Position numbers and translations under genes: made by a program
The notes under the pieces: model-generated
Database searches by the model: none
Told to the model about the DNA's origin: nothing
The model's input: the letters and a program-made list of their open reading frames with translations, nothing else
In this document: positions 30,479 to 47,608 of the stretch, in pieces
Position numbering within the stretch: the stretch's first letter is position 1
How the letters are laid out: each line of letters starts with the position of its first letter
DNA from: Nannobrachium achirus
Lineage: Eukaryota > Chordata > Actinopteri > Myctophiformes > Myctophidae
Reading direction: 5' to 3'
NCBI GenBank assembly: GCA_963921795.1
Contig: OY997653.1
Coordinates: forward strand, 27,505,994 to 27,569,993
DNA length: 64,000 nucleotides

Positions 30479-32812
30479 ATAGGGAGAGCTTCCTAGGATC
30501 TCCTTTTAGTAGAACTGTACCATCATGCAACTGTACTTTTCCCATGCAACCTTCTAACAAGTCTTCAACTCTCCCCACACTACACACACAGTAGCTGCTT
30601 GACCTCATGTGGCTCAAAAAGGGAATTAACCCACTCTGCACACAGACTAGGCTGATTCTAACAGGAAGCATGTTGGAAGGATGTTGAAAGCAAGCCAAAT
30701 AAGCAACTTTACTTCAGAACAAGCCCGAACAAAACAACCCACAACTAGAAGTTATGGGGAAACAAGACCGAGTTGCTTATAATGGGCAGACCTGGCAACA
30801 CTGCTAGACTGAGAACAGTGTGAATGTGTATGGTAGCAGTACATAGACTACACTACCCATGATGCATTGCCCATTTAACAACCTCCCTTATCAACTTTCC
30901 ACCATTCCACCACATAGGACATTAACTATGGTGTTTATAAAGCCAAAGTTAGTTGAATATGGACTAATTCAACTGTAGCACATGACAATCTCTCTCATGG
31001 TAACAAGTTCTTACACCCATGAAAGGCATATGTTAACCATTAAACATTTAAACCCCCTCCATAAAACTTCTAACATCTTGAAATGCTGTACCACTGAATT
31101 ATCTAAGCATCAATATTTGATTCAAGACTCTTACCGAATACTAGCTGAACCACTCCTCAAGGACAGGTCCCCAACAAACACTCGGACTCAGGCTTCTGCA
31201 TGGCCAAACAGGCCCAGATGCAGCCACCTCCCCTTATGCTCTGCCCTTAAAGGGGCAGTGCTACTCCTGTAAACACTTGACATGATTCCTGAATGAGCAA
31301 AGCATTAATCTTAATACACAAATATACTCAGTAGTTCCAACCTGCCTGCAGAGTAAAAGTAGCATTAGTATATGATTAGCAGCAATGTTGGGAAAAGAGG
31401 CATATATTAGAAGTGAGCAATAGCATCAGAATATCATCCATGCATGATATCAATAATAGCATAGGCTACACCTGTTTAAAGCAGGATGGGAATCCCTGCA
31501 TGGAGCCATGCATCTGAAGGGAGTATGGCCACACCGGCCAACATGTTGGATTAGCTGCCGAACTAGCTGGTGTTTGCAGAGTGTAGCCCTGCGATTAAAG
31601 ATTTAAGAAACCCAGTGTGGCATCTGCTGGAGACAAACAGCACTGGAAGCTGGGCAGGAACAACAGTTCACATACTGTTCTAGGCAGCACAAATCACAGC
31701 CAATGCCATCATGGTTCGGGGTGCACTGTAGAGCAAAGCATGCTGTTAGCTTATGTTGCTACAAACAATTTGAAGCTTCCACTACTACCACTGTTAACAT
31801 ATGCTATACTGTTGAAATGTTTTCTCTTCTGAGAAGCAAGCATGCTAGTAATACATTTTTAGATGAGACCTTGTTCAAGTTATGAGTAGTAGTAAACACG
31901 TAAATGAGAACTAATGAAGTAGTGCATCATGATAGCTGTAGTTAACATTAGCATAATACTGTTAGCAGTAGCATAGTGATAGCAACAGATATAAAGCAGG
32001 CTAGCATTGCTATTGAAGCAGCACGGCAGTAAGCAGTATCTAAAGCAGAACCATATGGTATCACCAAGCTTTCGAGCAGAACCAGAGAGTAGAGCAGCCG
32101 CAGCAGCAAGCAGCAAATGATTCCGAAGCTTCGGAACCAAGCATTGGTAGGGAAAGCAAGCTCTATTTAAAGGAGCCTTCCCTACTGATTGAGAGCTCTG
32201 ATTGGAGTATGGCAGTCATGTGACATAATGACCAGCAGATATGTTAATGAGGTATGAGAACAGAGCTGACTGACAACTGACACTCAGACTGGCGGCGACT
32301 TGACTCCCATGCCCTGCATAAACTTACGCTATGCTTTATTTCATGGAGAAATACATGGGTATTTTGTGCCACTCTACATTATTGATTTCCTCACACAACA
32401 ATGGAGTTTTGGTTGAAAGTCTGCAAAGTTTCCCATGAAGTCTCAAGTTTATTGGCTACAAGACAAACCCCACCATGCAGACAAGTCTCTAACTTCAGGA
32501 TGCTTTACCCTACTATGAAAGTGCAAAATCTCTGTATGTATCTCAAGAACCGTCTGACCAACTGATTTCAAAATCGGAGCATGCGTCGCCAACAACCTTT
32601 CTGACTGATACATCCATATGGCGATCTGGTTGTCCAGGACCGCCAATCCAACCTCTACGCATGCCCATACATGGATCTGTCCATTTTTGAGCATGCCCAA
32701 CTGCCCGTATATGCATGGGTTCGACCGACTTCAAACACAGCACACACATTTCTGAGGACCAGAGGGAGTGCTGCGCCAAGTGGGAAGTCGGTCAGATCAG
32801 CCGATCTCTAAA

Positions 32813-33100
32813 AATCACACCTAGTGTGAAGTGAGTGGTGCTATTTATGAGTTTATTTCATCAAGCGTTCCATTGGCCAAGCTTCACAGGATGCGCTGTG
32901 ATTGGCTAGTGGGCGTACACAAAACGTTGAGCCATTTGTGCCAAGATGTAGGCCATATCTAGGCCAGATGTAGGCCGCGCTTCAGGTTACTTAAGCCTCT
33001 GACACTTTTTAAAACCTTTTTTCTTTGTATTTTTTCATCGGTTTTTGACTGGACAAAGCCAAATGTTGGAGCTCCAGGAGCACCACTCAGAAATCTATCT
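32813..33100. repeat. AATCACACCTAGTGTGAAGTG repeat
   Basis: Begins ATCACACCTAGTGTGAAGTG (a short palindrome around CCTAGTGTGA) and includes a GTGCTATTTATGAGTTTATT segment. A second copy stands at 39366-39510, just outside the left arm of the large inverted repeat. No coding capacity seen. Confidence 0.6.
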
Positions 33101-33599
33101 ATCTATAAATTAGACAAATCTATGTCTGTGTGAGTGTCTGTGTTTACGTCATCCAATGGGAAAACCCTTGAAATAACACAGAGTGATGTCATCAATGGGT
33201 GATGACGTCACAATCAACAAGTGTGGCCTGATATTAATTACTAGGCGCTGCTGGCGCATAGTAGGCCATACGGGCCATACATAAATTAGTCAAATCTATG
33301 TATGTCTGTGTGTGTGTGTCTGTGTTTATGCCCGTAGCCATGGACTTGTAGCCAATCAGAGAGGGGACGTCATAATATCGATGCCTGTAGCCAATCAGAT
33401 GGGCATAAATGAGCATATGTCCGAAAATGACATTTCAGCCAAACAGACTATAAATGGGCCAATCTCCATGATTGGTGAAGTTCACGTGACATCATGATAT
33501 CTTACTACAAAACGGGTCCCTGCCCTTTCAGTGCAAATTCACATAATAGGCATTTGTTCCTCCTGTTTGTGAATGATGTCACATTCCAATATGGAGATC

Positions 33600-33702
33600 C
33601 CCGATGACAGAGAGACAGAACAGGAGAGGGGGAAGAGGGAGAATGGGGGGAAGAGAGAAAGGGATGGAGAGAGGGAGAATAGGGGGAGGGAAGGAGAGAC
33701 TA
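33600..33702 (+). repeat. polypurine tract
   Basis: About 100 bases almost wholly of A and G (AGAGGGGGAAGAGGGAGAAT and similar). A sequence of this kind could form triplex structure; no gene is implied. Confidence 0.8.
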
Positions 33703-33826
33703 TTTCAACCACACAATAACCCAACCATTGCTAGGTATACCGGGAACCTGAACACACTGTTCGACGTGTCTACTGTCTACATATTGACAAAAAAGAGACA
33801 GGAGAAAGTGGTACAGTCAGCTGGGG

Positions 33827-34141
33827 CATTAAAGGCATTAAAGTTCACCCCCAAAATGACTTTTTTTCTATTGATTACTCAGGCCATGGGGAGTAGAGTT
33901 CAATAATATTTTTTTGATTTTTGTCACATTCCTAAGACAAAATTTTGATTTGAGTAAATTTACCCCCATTGATTCCGGATGGTGACCCGTTTCAAAACGG
34001 GTCACCATCCGGAATCAATGGGGGTAAATTTACTGTTAGGAATGTGACAAAAAACAAAAAATATTATTGAACTCTACTCTCCATGGCCTGAGTAATCAAT
34101 AGAAAACAAGTCATTTTGGGGGTGAACTACTCCTTTAAGGC
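33827..34141. mobile_element. palindromic MITE with GTTCACCCCCAAAATGA termini
   Basis: TTAAAGTTCACCCCCAAAAT at the left is mirrored by TTTTGGGGGTGAACTACTCC near the right end. The arms meet at the palindrome TTTCAAAACGGGTCACCATC near 33990. The termini resemble the abundant fish TTAAAGGRATAGTTCACCC family. Confidence 0.8.
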
Positions 34142-34539
34142 CACTTTGGCCTCAGGTCATGCCATTGGTTTGGGGGACACAAGGCCAAACTGAGGGGCAA
34201 CGGTGGTCATGGCCTTCATGGCCTCCATGAAATTCCGGCCCTGGTAGGAACAACAGGATGTACAGTAGGTGACTGATGGCAGCCAGGTTGTGGTCCTAGT
34301 GGGTGTAAGCTGGCTAAAGCCTCTGAGACTCTGAGACTCTAATTGTGAACACTGAACAGGCAACTCACAAAGCCCCTAAGACTGACCTAATGAGTCCCCA
34401 TCTGTCTCACTATGACAGGGTGTTTACAGTATTTTATATAGAAAAGTTACTCACTCATAGTGCCACTGTAACTGATTCCAACGCATATTTTCTGACAATC
34501 AGATACCAAAGCATATTTGAAAGTCACAATTAGTGTGGC

Positions 34540-34650
34540 ATATTCTGTGAAAAATAATAGTTATTATACAATAATAACAATATTAATAATTATATAATAA
34601 TAATTATTAACAATAATTATTATTACCCTTATTATTTAATAATAATTAGA
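34540..34650. repeat. TAATAATTATTA-rich low-complexity sequence
   Basis: About 100 bases of TAATAATTATTA-type sequence with partial self-complementarity. Nothing else is seen in 34142-35040. Confidence 0.8.
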
Positions 34651-35040
34651 ATAGTGTAATTTCCTGTTCACCATCTTAGAATAATCATAGTCTTGGAAGT
34701 TCATCTCTGCATGAGGTATTTAATCAATTGGTATTCAGCTTATTTGCTTGAGTGTACACATTCAGACTATTATTAGCAATTCCCTTACCTGCAAAACCCC
34801 AGAAGCTAATTAGTATTAAGACTAAATGCTTTGGCTGTGTGCACTAATCAGCTGATTCCCACAGACACAAGCCTCTGACGCGATCACTACTGGCATAACA
34901 GCACCAGGTTACAGTATATCATATTATCTCACTGCCTGAGTCAGAATCTGTTGCCTGATTTATACTTTGTTGCCTGACAGAGTCGCCGAAAACATCCAAC
35001 CTACAAAAGATTGTAAATCTCCTATTTTTGGTAGGCCTAT

Positions 35041-37795
35041 TGATTGATTGATTGAAGAATTTATTAGAAGTTTGCAATAGAAAAAAGTACAGTTTCATGA
35101 CAGTACAAATCACTGGTACAAGGTCAACTAAAAGGAGATCCTAGAAAGCCGAGGCTTATTTCCACAGGAACCACACTTTAAGTATCTCATATAACATTGA
35201 AAGACAGACGGATAGAACATAGTACTTTATCTAGGATAATATCAGTTTCAAAAGCATAACATCAAATACAAAAGGCAGAATACAAAGAAAAAGGGGGGGG
35301 GGGGAGCATGGGGGCTTAGTCTATTTACAAGTCACGGGTAGCTGCTGTCTGAAGGTGACTTTTCATACCAATTTTGAAGGAGGCTAGGGATTTGCTCTCC
35401 TTTAGGGCTTGTGGAAGGGCGTTCCACATGTTGATGGTATAGCAGGAGAACGAGTTAGCGCCTTGTTTAGTGTTAAATCTACGCTGATGATGATTAGTGG
35501 AGCTGCCTCTGGTGTTATGATCGTGAACATCCTTGACCTTTAAGAAGTAGTTTGTCAGGTACATGGGAATCTTGGAGGTGTAGTGTATCTTGTACACCAG
35601 GCCCATTGCAAGATGCTGTACTCTGTCAGCTACTTTGAGCCACCCCACGCTTTCGTGGTGATGCTCGGTAAGGTGGGTCAGAGGAGGGAGACCAAGCACA
35701 ACCCTAATTAGTTTGTTTTGGGCTGTTTGGAGCTTTAGCTTTAAGGCAGCTGGGGCGTCGCGATACCAGACAAGGACTCCGTAATCAATGAGGGGCCCAA
35801 TAAGAGCACCTCCTAGTGTCTTTCGGGATTTAATATTGATCAGTGGGGCAACTCTTTGCAAGAAGCGAATTCGTTGATTGACTTTATTGATTACCTTGGT
35901 GGTCATTTTTTCACTGGATAGGTTAGCCTCCAGGATGCAACCCAGGTAGCAGATGTGGTTTTTTCTTTCTATCACAGTGTCACCTACTTTAATTGTGAAG
36001 TTCTCAACTAGGCTAAGTTTCTGACTAGATCCAAAGAGGATACATTCAGTTTTGCCTAGGTGAATTGAGAGTCTGTTGTCATTGAGCCAGGTGCAGATCT
36101 TGTTAAGTTCACAGTTAAGGGCCTTTTCAACCTGCAAAATGTCTCTGCCTGAGACTAGGAGAGCCGAGTCATCCGCGAACAGAAACAGATTGCAGTCACA
36201 AGCAGATGACATGTCGTTTACGTATATTAAGAACAACAGTGGTCCTAGTATACTCCCTTGAGGTACTCCACAGTTTACTGGGAGGGGGGGGGACAGGGTT
36301 CCGTTGACTTCCACCATCTGTTCCCTCCCCACCAAGTAAGAGTGCATCCATCTCACTGCTGTGCTATCAAGACCAATAGCTTTGAGTTTTTCGATCAGAA
36401 TAGAATGATCGACGGTGTCAAATGCCTTCTGGAGGTCCAGCATGACCATGCCACAATATTTGCCATCGTGAATTTCACGTTTGATGTAATCATTCAAATA
36501 GATGAGGCATGTATCTGTGGAATGGGACTCTCTGAAGCCAGACTGGAACTCGTAGATCAGTTTATTCTCTTCAAGATATTTAGCCACCTGTTCATAGACA
36601 ATTTTTTCCATTACCTTAGAGATGGAACTAAGGATTGAGATTGGCCTGTAGTTGCCAGGGTCAAGTTTACTGCCTTTTTTGTGCAGGGGGGTTACCTTGG
36701 CTAATTTGAAGTCCTGGGGGACATAACCCTGCTTGATAGATAGATTAATAATATGGGTAATGATTGGGGCAATGGTGGCAGCTGAGTCTATGAGAAATTT
36801 GGGGGCAATTTTATCATGGCCAGCGGCCTTGAATTGAGGTAGGGTGCGCAGTTTTTTAAACACTTCATCAGTTGACACCGTGGCAAGTTTAAAGTTGTCT
36901 TTGCATACCCCAAGGTTCCTGTAGAATTTCAAGATGTGCCTAACACCAAACAGCCCAGATGGAGCGGGCAGTTTATTGACCAGATTTTTGGCCATGGAGG
37001 TGAAGTAGATGTTGAGATTTTTGGCTACATCAAGACTATCAGTGAGGAGGGTTATGGGAGTTTGGATGGATATGTTGCTGGCTATGGATCTGAGTTTAGC
37101 ACCACAGCCTAGCTGGGTTTTAAATAGCTTCCATAGGTCTCGTGGTTTGTGGATGTTTTCCTCAACTTTCTCATCCAAGTAGTTTTTTTTGGCAGAAAGG
37201 ATTAAGGAGGTTGTCCGATTTCTCAGTTTATTAGCCTCTAAACTGACTATTTCTAATTTGGCTTTAAGGTGTTTATTGGGGCCTTTTTTGAGTTTGTGAT
37301 TATATTTGCGTTTCTCAGAGTATTTTTTGTCTCTGAGTTTCATTGATTCACAGATTTCCGAATTCCACCATGGCTGTGAGCGGGCTTTAACCCTGACCCT
37401 ACGCAAAGGAGCCACTTCGTCTAGGGTAGTGTTGAAAATGGATTTAAAGCCTAGCCAGGCTTCATCGACCTGAGTGCTAGCTAGTACTGGGGACCAGTCA
37501 GATTTCTCCAGTTTGTGGTTAAAGGCTTCGCTAGAGTAGGTTTTGAGGTTTCTAGCTTCAACTGTTTTGTGGCCGTCAGCTTTGGACTTATGTATTTTGC
37601 GGGTGCAGTAAATGATATCATGGTCGCTTAGACCACCACATTCAATAGTCCCACTCGCGGAGACTTTAGATTTGTCTGTGCTTACAATGAGATCTATGGT
37701 GGTTTGAGAGTTATCTGTAACCCTAGTTGGCTTGGTGATGAGCTGAGTGAAACCCTGTTGATTACATAGCTTATTGAACTTTTTGAATAGAATGA
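35041..37795 (-). mobile_element. LINE (jockey/CR1-like clade), 5' truncated, RT frame intact
   Basis: An open frame at 37835-35325 (836 codons on the minus strand). Its first 20 or so codons look like flanking DNA. The element begins inside the C-terminus of an APE-type endonuclease (IDLIVSTDKS ... GLSDHDIIYC). It then carries a complete reverse transcriptase: NYRPISILSSISKVMEKIVY, GMVMLDLQKAFDTVDHSIL, GVPQGSILGPLLFLIYVNDM and the catalytic LFLFADDSALL. A C-terminal region with LGGALIGPLIDYGVLVW follows. The frame lacks stops or frameshifts, suggesting a fairly young insertion. The 3' end carries TCAATCAATCAATCA on the minus strand (near 35041), as in CR1/L2-type tails. The N-terminal part of the endonuclease and any ORF1 are missing, so it cannot be autonomous. 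The exact clade needs a tree. Confidence 0.92.
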
Positions 37796-37914
37796 AAATA
37801 TGAAAATAGTAATACATATTAAATGAACACTTCACCCATTTTGATATAATTGGTCCTCCTCATTCATGCTCATTGTAAAACTCATATTCTTTTGTCTGCA
37901 TAATTTGTGTTTCA

Positions 37915-38135
37915 AAGGTGGGCTGTGCAGTTCAGAAACCTGCCTACCAATGACTTCAATGGTAGGCAGATTTCAAATGTTATCCATTCAAGATCAATGG
38001 CTTCTGTTTCAGCATATTAACTTTTCAGGAAGAGAAACACTGCGCTGTACTGTAGTTTTTATTAGCTTGGAATCCTAATCGATCCTGTCATTGTTAGGCA
38101 GGTTTCTGAACTGTCCACAGCCCATCTCTGAGACA
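37915..38135. mobile_element. fold-back element around CAGTTCAGAAACCTGCCTA
   Basis: GCAGTTCAGAAACCTGCCTA (about 37928) and TAGGCAGGTTTCTGAACTG (about 38095) are mirror images separated by about 150 bases. It lies directly beyond the 5' end of the LINE. Confidence 0.65.
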
Positions 38136-38195
38136 CAGAGTGAATAGACAGGAATGGTACCATCGTATAATGAGCATTACTAAGGACGAATACCA

Positions 38196-38660
38196 GTAGA
38201 GTCACCGGAATGAAACTTGCCGGGAAACGGGGGGTGCGTTCGGAAATGCACACCGGGTGGGGCAACGGTTCGCTTTTTCAGTCTGAACTCTGAAGGTAAA
38301 CTTTCTGAAAAGCAGCAGTTGCTAACCTAATGTTGCTATTGATGTTTATAAACAGGGTAGATTATGGTGATAAGTCTTAATTTCACAGTATCACAAATGT
38401 TAATGCTAGAAACAACAAACATGTACTGTAGGACAAACAATCACAGTATGCCTTCTTGTATCAACATGAATTAATATTCTAAAATTCTATTATAATTTAC
38501 CCTAGTTTATAAACATCAATAGCAACATTAGGTTAGCAACTGCTGCTTTTCAGAAAGTTTACCTTCAGAGTTGAAAAAGCGCACCGCTGCCCCACCCGAT
38601 GCGCATTTCCGAACGCACCCCCCGTTTCCCGGCGAGCTTCATTCCGGCGACTCTACCGGT
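38196..38660. mobile_element. MITE with about 160-bp inverted termini
   Basis: GTAGAGTCACCGGAATGAAA ... GGGGGGTGCGTTCGGAAATG at the left is mirrored by CATTTCCGAACGCACCCCCC ... TTCATTCCGGCGACTCTAC at the right. The arms extend inward through TCTGAAAAGCAGCAGTTGCT. An AT-rich core lies between. No transposase. Confidence 0.85.
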
Positions 38661-39213
38661 TACCGTAAGGACTCATTCTACCACTTTTTCGAGTCACGTG
38701 TTCAAATACTGGATTCTGATTGGTTAAATTCCGGAGGTTATGACAGAACAACTGCCGCAAAGTTGTGTGAGGACTTGTCCGAGATCAATGCGCCTCAGTG
38801 TACATCCGGGGACTTCAGGAGGTAGTCGGAACACCTTTCCCCCAACCAACAAATGACCGTGGCAACGGTCCTATGTTTACTAACGTGCATGCTATAGTCG
38901 CCGATTTATTTGGATCCAATGCAATCCGCCAACTTTAAAGCCCCTTTTCTCTGAACCTATGCCTTTCTGGAAGCGAACAGCCTCTATTTACGGCCGGAAC
39001 GGTACTTCTAACTGACGTTAGCTTAGCTGTAAGCTAGACGCATGGATTAGTATGGAGTTGGCGCCATCTGTTGGTGAGTAGAAGATGTTGTTGGTGGAAC
39101 TATCTGCTGTCTCGCGGAAGTTTTATAGGCAATAATGATTGTAACTTAAGATCCTTGCAAGTTACAACTATGTGTTTTCTTTCATGTATAAGGGAAAAAG
39201 TGGTAGAAAAGCT

Positions 39214-39350
39214 ATTTACCACTCGGGGTCGGACATTATGCTCTGATAATGTCCTGTGTGAGGGTGTTATCGGACTCGGCTTCGCCTCGTCCGATCACCC
39301 CCTCACACAGGACATTATCAGAGCATAATGTCCTCTCACTCGGGGTAAAT
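39214..39350. mobile_element. 137-bp perfect-looking hairpin element
   Basis: ACTCGGGGTCGGACATTATG is mirrored by CATAATGTCCTCTCACTCGG. The arms carry GACATTATGCTCTGATAATG, and the centre is CGGCTTCGCCTCG. A fold-back insertion. Confidence 0.8.
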
Positions 39351-39507
39351 TGCTTACTTATACAAATCACACCTAGTGTGAAGTGAGCGGTGCTATTTAA
39401 GAGTTCATTTCATTATTAAGCGTCCCACGAAGCTTGGTGAAGGTGACCCTGGGCGTACAACAGAACAAACTTCTCACAAAGCCAGATGTTGGAGCTTAGC
39501 TCCAGCA

Positions 39508-42706
<3,199 letters not shown>

Positions 42707-43529
42707 ACATTGATCAGCATTTAAGTAACATCATCATTATTATTGTTGAGTCTGAAAAGAACAATACAATGTGATAGATCTTTACACATCTGACCCATAA
42801 CATTATTAGCAATTCACATGGTTACTATAATAGGTGAGTCTTCTAGCTTTTTAAAAATGTAATATTTCATTAATTCTTTCTCTTACTAAGTGTAACATCC
42901 CACTTCTTAATTGTATATTATTTGGAAAGGGTTAGCAAAATGTTTGCCATAAATTCAATGCTGAGTTGCATTTGTTTTCCTACATTTTCCCCTTCAATGT
43001 ATTATTACAATGTATTTACTATTTCTTACTTAGGTCTACTTAACTTTGTATTTTTACATTATTATATTGATCAACATTAACACATAGTGTGTGTTAGGTT
43101 AGGTTAGTTGCAGAGTGTCCACAACTGTCCAGAATACACTGTACATAATAGACTCCAGACTTCAAGTGAAGATGAAATCTCTAGACGGCACCAGCGGCAA
43201 TTCTGATGAACGGGTGGAACCCAAAGACCATCAAGATCTCTGTAAGTCACAGACTGAGTAAGTCTCCAGATAAACTCACACACATCAAAGTGTTTAAACA
43301 TTACTTTTATCATTCATGACATAATATCATGTTACTGTTACCTACATGCCTTTATATGGGGAGAACCAAGCAACTTTGACCCAGTTATGATTTTGCTTTT
43401 AATAGAAAGGAATCCCTTACGTTGTTGTATGTTAAATTACTTTCTGATCTGTTTGTGTTCATTATAACAGCCACAGGAAAGATACATTGTTTCAGATTGT
43501 TCCAGAGACTGATGACAGACCCTGGATGT
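42707..43529. other. unique spacer between the inverted arms
   Basis: About 820 bases upstream of the zinc-finger exon on its strand. No coding motif recognised. With the zinc-finger segment it forms the 1.7-kb centre of the large inverted repeat. Confidence 0.5.
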
Positions 43530-44675
43530 AGCTCTGTCAGGTACACGTCTACCATTAGTGGACACTGGCATGAGTGGCATGAGTGCCTCTTTAGCTCCGG
43601 TGGGGCTTTGTGAATGTACTCTCTGTTGTTGTTTTTTTAAATTATTATCTTTGTAATGTATTGTCTTCTTACCCTGTGGGCCTTGAGCCTGTAATAAAGT
43701 TTATATATTGCTGTGCAGTGTGAGTGTCTGATTGCATGTGATCAGATAAAGACACAACAGAGGCCTTTTTTGCTCTGTCCTGTTATTTTACTATTTATAA
43801 TGAATGTCACTAATACAATACAGGAGAAGGCAGATTTCTGTATGTATGTAATGTATTTATTTTTAATTGGACATGATAGAAGCAATGCATCCAAACTAAT
43901 CATTGTAGTATTTAGGACCACAATAACAAGGAGTAGTCAGGACTTTATGTTATCAATCTAGCCGAGATGTGATTGTACATTTGTGCTGTTTACATTTTTG
44001 TCTCATAAATTATTATACTTGAACCTTGAACCAAACTAACCTGACATGATTTAACATAGGTGAATCCACTGAGCCTACTAAGTTTTATACTGTGTGATGT
44101 GGTGGACATTTCTGTAGATTACGAGTTGATTGGGCAATATCCATGTCTAGGCCACATATATTGTTATGTTAATATGGTTAACTACTTAGAAACTGGCACC
44201 CATTGGTCATTATCAATTGAATAGGCTGATATAATGCTCTATTTCCCATAGAGCAGCTACATAGTCTCAAATAGATAAAACAAATGATAATTGTCTGTTC
44301 TGTGAAAGATAAGAGTAGGCCTATGTTGTAACTGTCTGTCCAATGGCAGCGAGTTAGGTCATGTTTTGTGTTCCTTTAACTTAACTCTTTAAATTAGCTT
44401 GGCTCTCTTTTTAACTCATGAATGCAAAAGCAGTCTTCTAAAGTAACCATAACAATGAATTTGCCTTTTAAATCATGTTAAACCACAAAGCAATAAAACA
44501 CTTAGCTTCAACTCAAAATAGTAACATTGACTTAATGTCTAGTGAACAAATGGACTCTTTAGCTACAAGAAAAGGCACACAATAACTCCACACAACTGAG
44601 TTTTATATAGAAATAAATATTTATAGAAAATGTAAACAGTAAGTATAAATAAATAGATGGATAGATGGATAGATG

Positions 44676-44725
<50 letters not shown>

Positions 44726-45156
44726 GTCACTTAATGACAATTATAATAATTTGTGAGCCTACACACTCACACACAGACCCTAAAAGCCAGCAAAATGAAA
44801 TACTACCTAAGTTAACCTTAACTTGTGTCAGACTTGAATTCAAATGCAAGAGCAGCTTTATATAAATGTAGTAGTAGTAGTGTTATGAGAGGGAAGGTGA
44901 TGTTTGTTCAGACTAGCAGGGACTTAGGTGGGACAGTTAACAAAGCATTATCCAGTTTCTGTCTATTGTTGATCCCTCCCCCCACCACCACCCTGATTGG
45001 TCCATCAGAGTCATTTTGAGTATTTAACATAGCCCTGTTTTAGCTCCATGACACAGTCATGACACAGTTCCATGTGTGCAAGTTCCTGATGCTGAACTCT
45101 CTTCTGGACTAAAGGTGAAGTATAAATAAATAGATGGATAGATAGATGGATAGATG

Positions 45157-45205
<49 letters not shown>

Positions 45206-45968
45206 GTTGATGCACCAATTGATGCAGGTTAGAGTTGTCCTATCTAGAAAAGAAGGTAACGTTTGAATTCCCCATCAAAAAATACATACAATAGACATCC
45301 AATTTGTTTTTGAGATGGATAGGGTACAATTGGCAATTATAAAATACCAATTGATGCAGGTTAGAGTTGTCCTATTCCAAAAAGAAGGTAATATTTGAAT
45401 TCTCCATCAAAAAATACATACAATAGACATCCAATTTGTTTTTGAGATGGATAGGGTACAATTGGCAATTATAAAATACCAATTGATGCAGGTTAGAGTT
45501 GTCCTATTCCAAAAAGAAGGTAATATTTGAATTCTCCATCAAAAAATACATACAATAGACATCCAATTTGTTTTTCAGATGGATAGGGTACAATTGGCAA
45601 TTATAAAATACCAATTGATGCAGGTTAGAGTTGTCCTATGCAAAAAAGAAGGTCATATTTGAATTCTCCATCAAAAAATACATACAATAGACACCTTTTT
45701 TTTCTTTTTTCGCTGCCTTTTTTTCGCGGCCTCGTCCATGGACTCGTCCATGGCCGGCCGTTTGCGTCCACGTCCGCGGCCTCGTCCACGGCCGCGTCCC
45801 CGGCCGTCTGCGTCCACGGCCGCGTCCACGGCCACGTCCACGGCCGGGACGGCCGGCCGTTTGCGTCCGTGGACGCGGCCTCGCGTCCACGGACGTTTTT
45901 TTCGCGTCCGCGTCCATGGACGCGTCCACGGCCGCGTCCATGGACGTGGACGCGGCGGCCAGCGGCTG
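43530..45968. repeat. right arm of a large inverted repeat
   Basis: Mirror of 39508-41852. It begins AGCTCTGTCAGGTACACGTC, the zinc-finger tail motif, although no finger precedes it here. It holds TATC arrays as GATA (44655-44724 and 45130-45205), four rather than three units of about 130 bases (45215-45700), and ends in the GC-rich palindromic cap (45725-45968). Confidence 0.92.
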
Positions 45969-45973
45969 TCTCT

Positions 45974-46190
45974 CAAATATTTTGATGACCGGGTCATCAG
46001 CCAGATTTATTTTGCTACTACACCAGTGACTGAATTGCTACAATATAGTCTCTTGGAAAAGCATGTGATTTGTGATATCTGCAGTGACACATCGTGTTGT
46101 GTTTTTCTTTTTTTTTCTTTTTGCATTCCTAAGCAAATATTTTGATGACCGGGTCATCAGCCAGATTTATTTAGCTACTACATCAGTGTA
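45974..46190 (+). repeat. direct repeat flanking the right arm
   Basis: CAAATATTTTGATGACCGGG and the following 35 bases at 45974 recur at 46134. The repeat contains the palindrome TGATGACCGGGTCATCA. Confidence 0.8.
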
Positions 46191-46729
46191 CTTCCTGTGC
46201 AAACTGCGCTAGCATAGTCACTTAGCCTACTGCAGTTGCAATAGTCCTGTTGGAGAGACTCTCAGTATCTAATCAGTTGAAGCAACTGATGATATTTCTA
46301 ATGTGATTAATTGTTTGGGAGACCCCTCTGTGTACCACCAGAGGGGGTCTCAAGTACCACCAGTGGTACATGTACCACAGGTTGAGAACCACTGCACTAA
46401 AAAAGACTGTTCCCAAAGAAACGGTGTGGGTTCGAGTAGCATGCTATGTACCGGTACAGTATGATGATGATGTATAGAACCACATCATGTCACAGGGGGC
46501 ACATTGTCCAATCATACGGATATAGGGACGTACATACGCACAAAGTCACATATTGGAGTGGCTAGCACTGCTCAAAAAGATGAGGCTCAACATGGGTGAA
46601 GTGCTACTCTAAGCATATTTCTGACACTCTTTGTGTTATTAATGTCACATTTTGTGTGTATGTTCATGGGGAAAGGTTGAGCGAGGGCACTGAACATATG
46701 CACATTGTTGTTGGCAGAGGCGCACACAG

Positions 46730-46733
<4 letters not shown>

Positions 46734-46792
<59 letters not shown>
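46734..46792 (+). repeat. (CA)n microsatellite
   Basis: About 59 bases of pure CA repeat. Confidence 0.98.
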
Positions 46793-46794
<2 letters not shown>

Positions 46795-47608
46795 GTACAC
46801 ACTCAAACAGACAAGCATTTGAAGAATATGTAGGCTACTGTAAGCCCACACAGGAAGGACAAAGGGATATTATGCATGGTTATACGCTTTCATTCTTCAC
46901 TCCACCATCCTCTATTCCTCACACATAATATAAGTATGTTATAAGTCACACAAAAAGAAATCAGTTAATTACCAGCATGTGTAAGATTTTAGCAGTACAC
47001 TACCACTACGAACTAAAGAACAATGCACGCCGGTGCATCCACAGCTGTATACTGCGGGTGTAGTGGTTGTGGGCTGTACAGTGAAAGGTGTGACGGGGAC
47101 GAAAATACTGCGACATAATAGACTCAAGGGTCATAATGGCTAAGCCGGGTTAAGAGGCGAGGCAGAAACTGGCTAAGCAGCATAGGCTACTAAGGAATAT
47201 GACGAGAAGCACCTTGATAAATACCTCAAAAACAAAAGAGATGTTTCAAACATGTCCTCTGAAATGTCCAGGATCTTTTCTTCTTTTTTTTTTACAATTA
47301 TTACAAAAAAATAAGCAAAATGTTTATTAGGAAATACTGACTCCGATGACACAACGTTACTGTGACGCCACTATGTGTGTGCTTGGCTGACCATCCATAC
47401 AAACAGAATGGCTATATTTCAGGGGAGGGAAGCTGGGGTGGGGCCTGGTGGATGCTCTTCACTGTGAGGTGAGTAAAGAGCAAAACTACTTTTGGGTGAA
47501 AAATAATCTAACCCTTCTTTTGTCCCTTTCTTTTTTAACTCACTGATGTAAAGCCATTTTGACACGTAATTTTAATTAAATCACAATAAAATAAAAACCA
47601 CATTCAGG

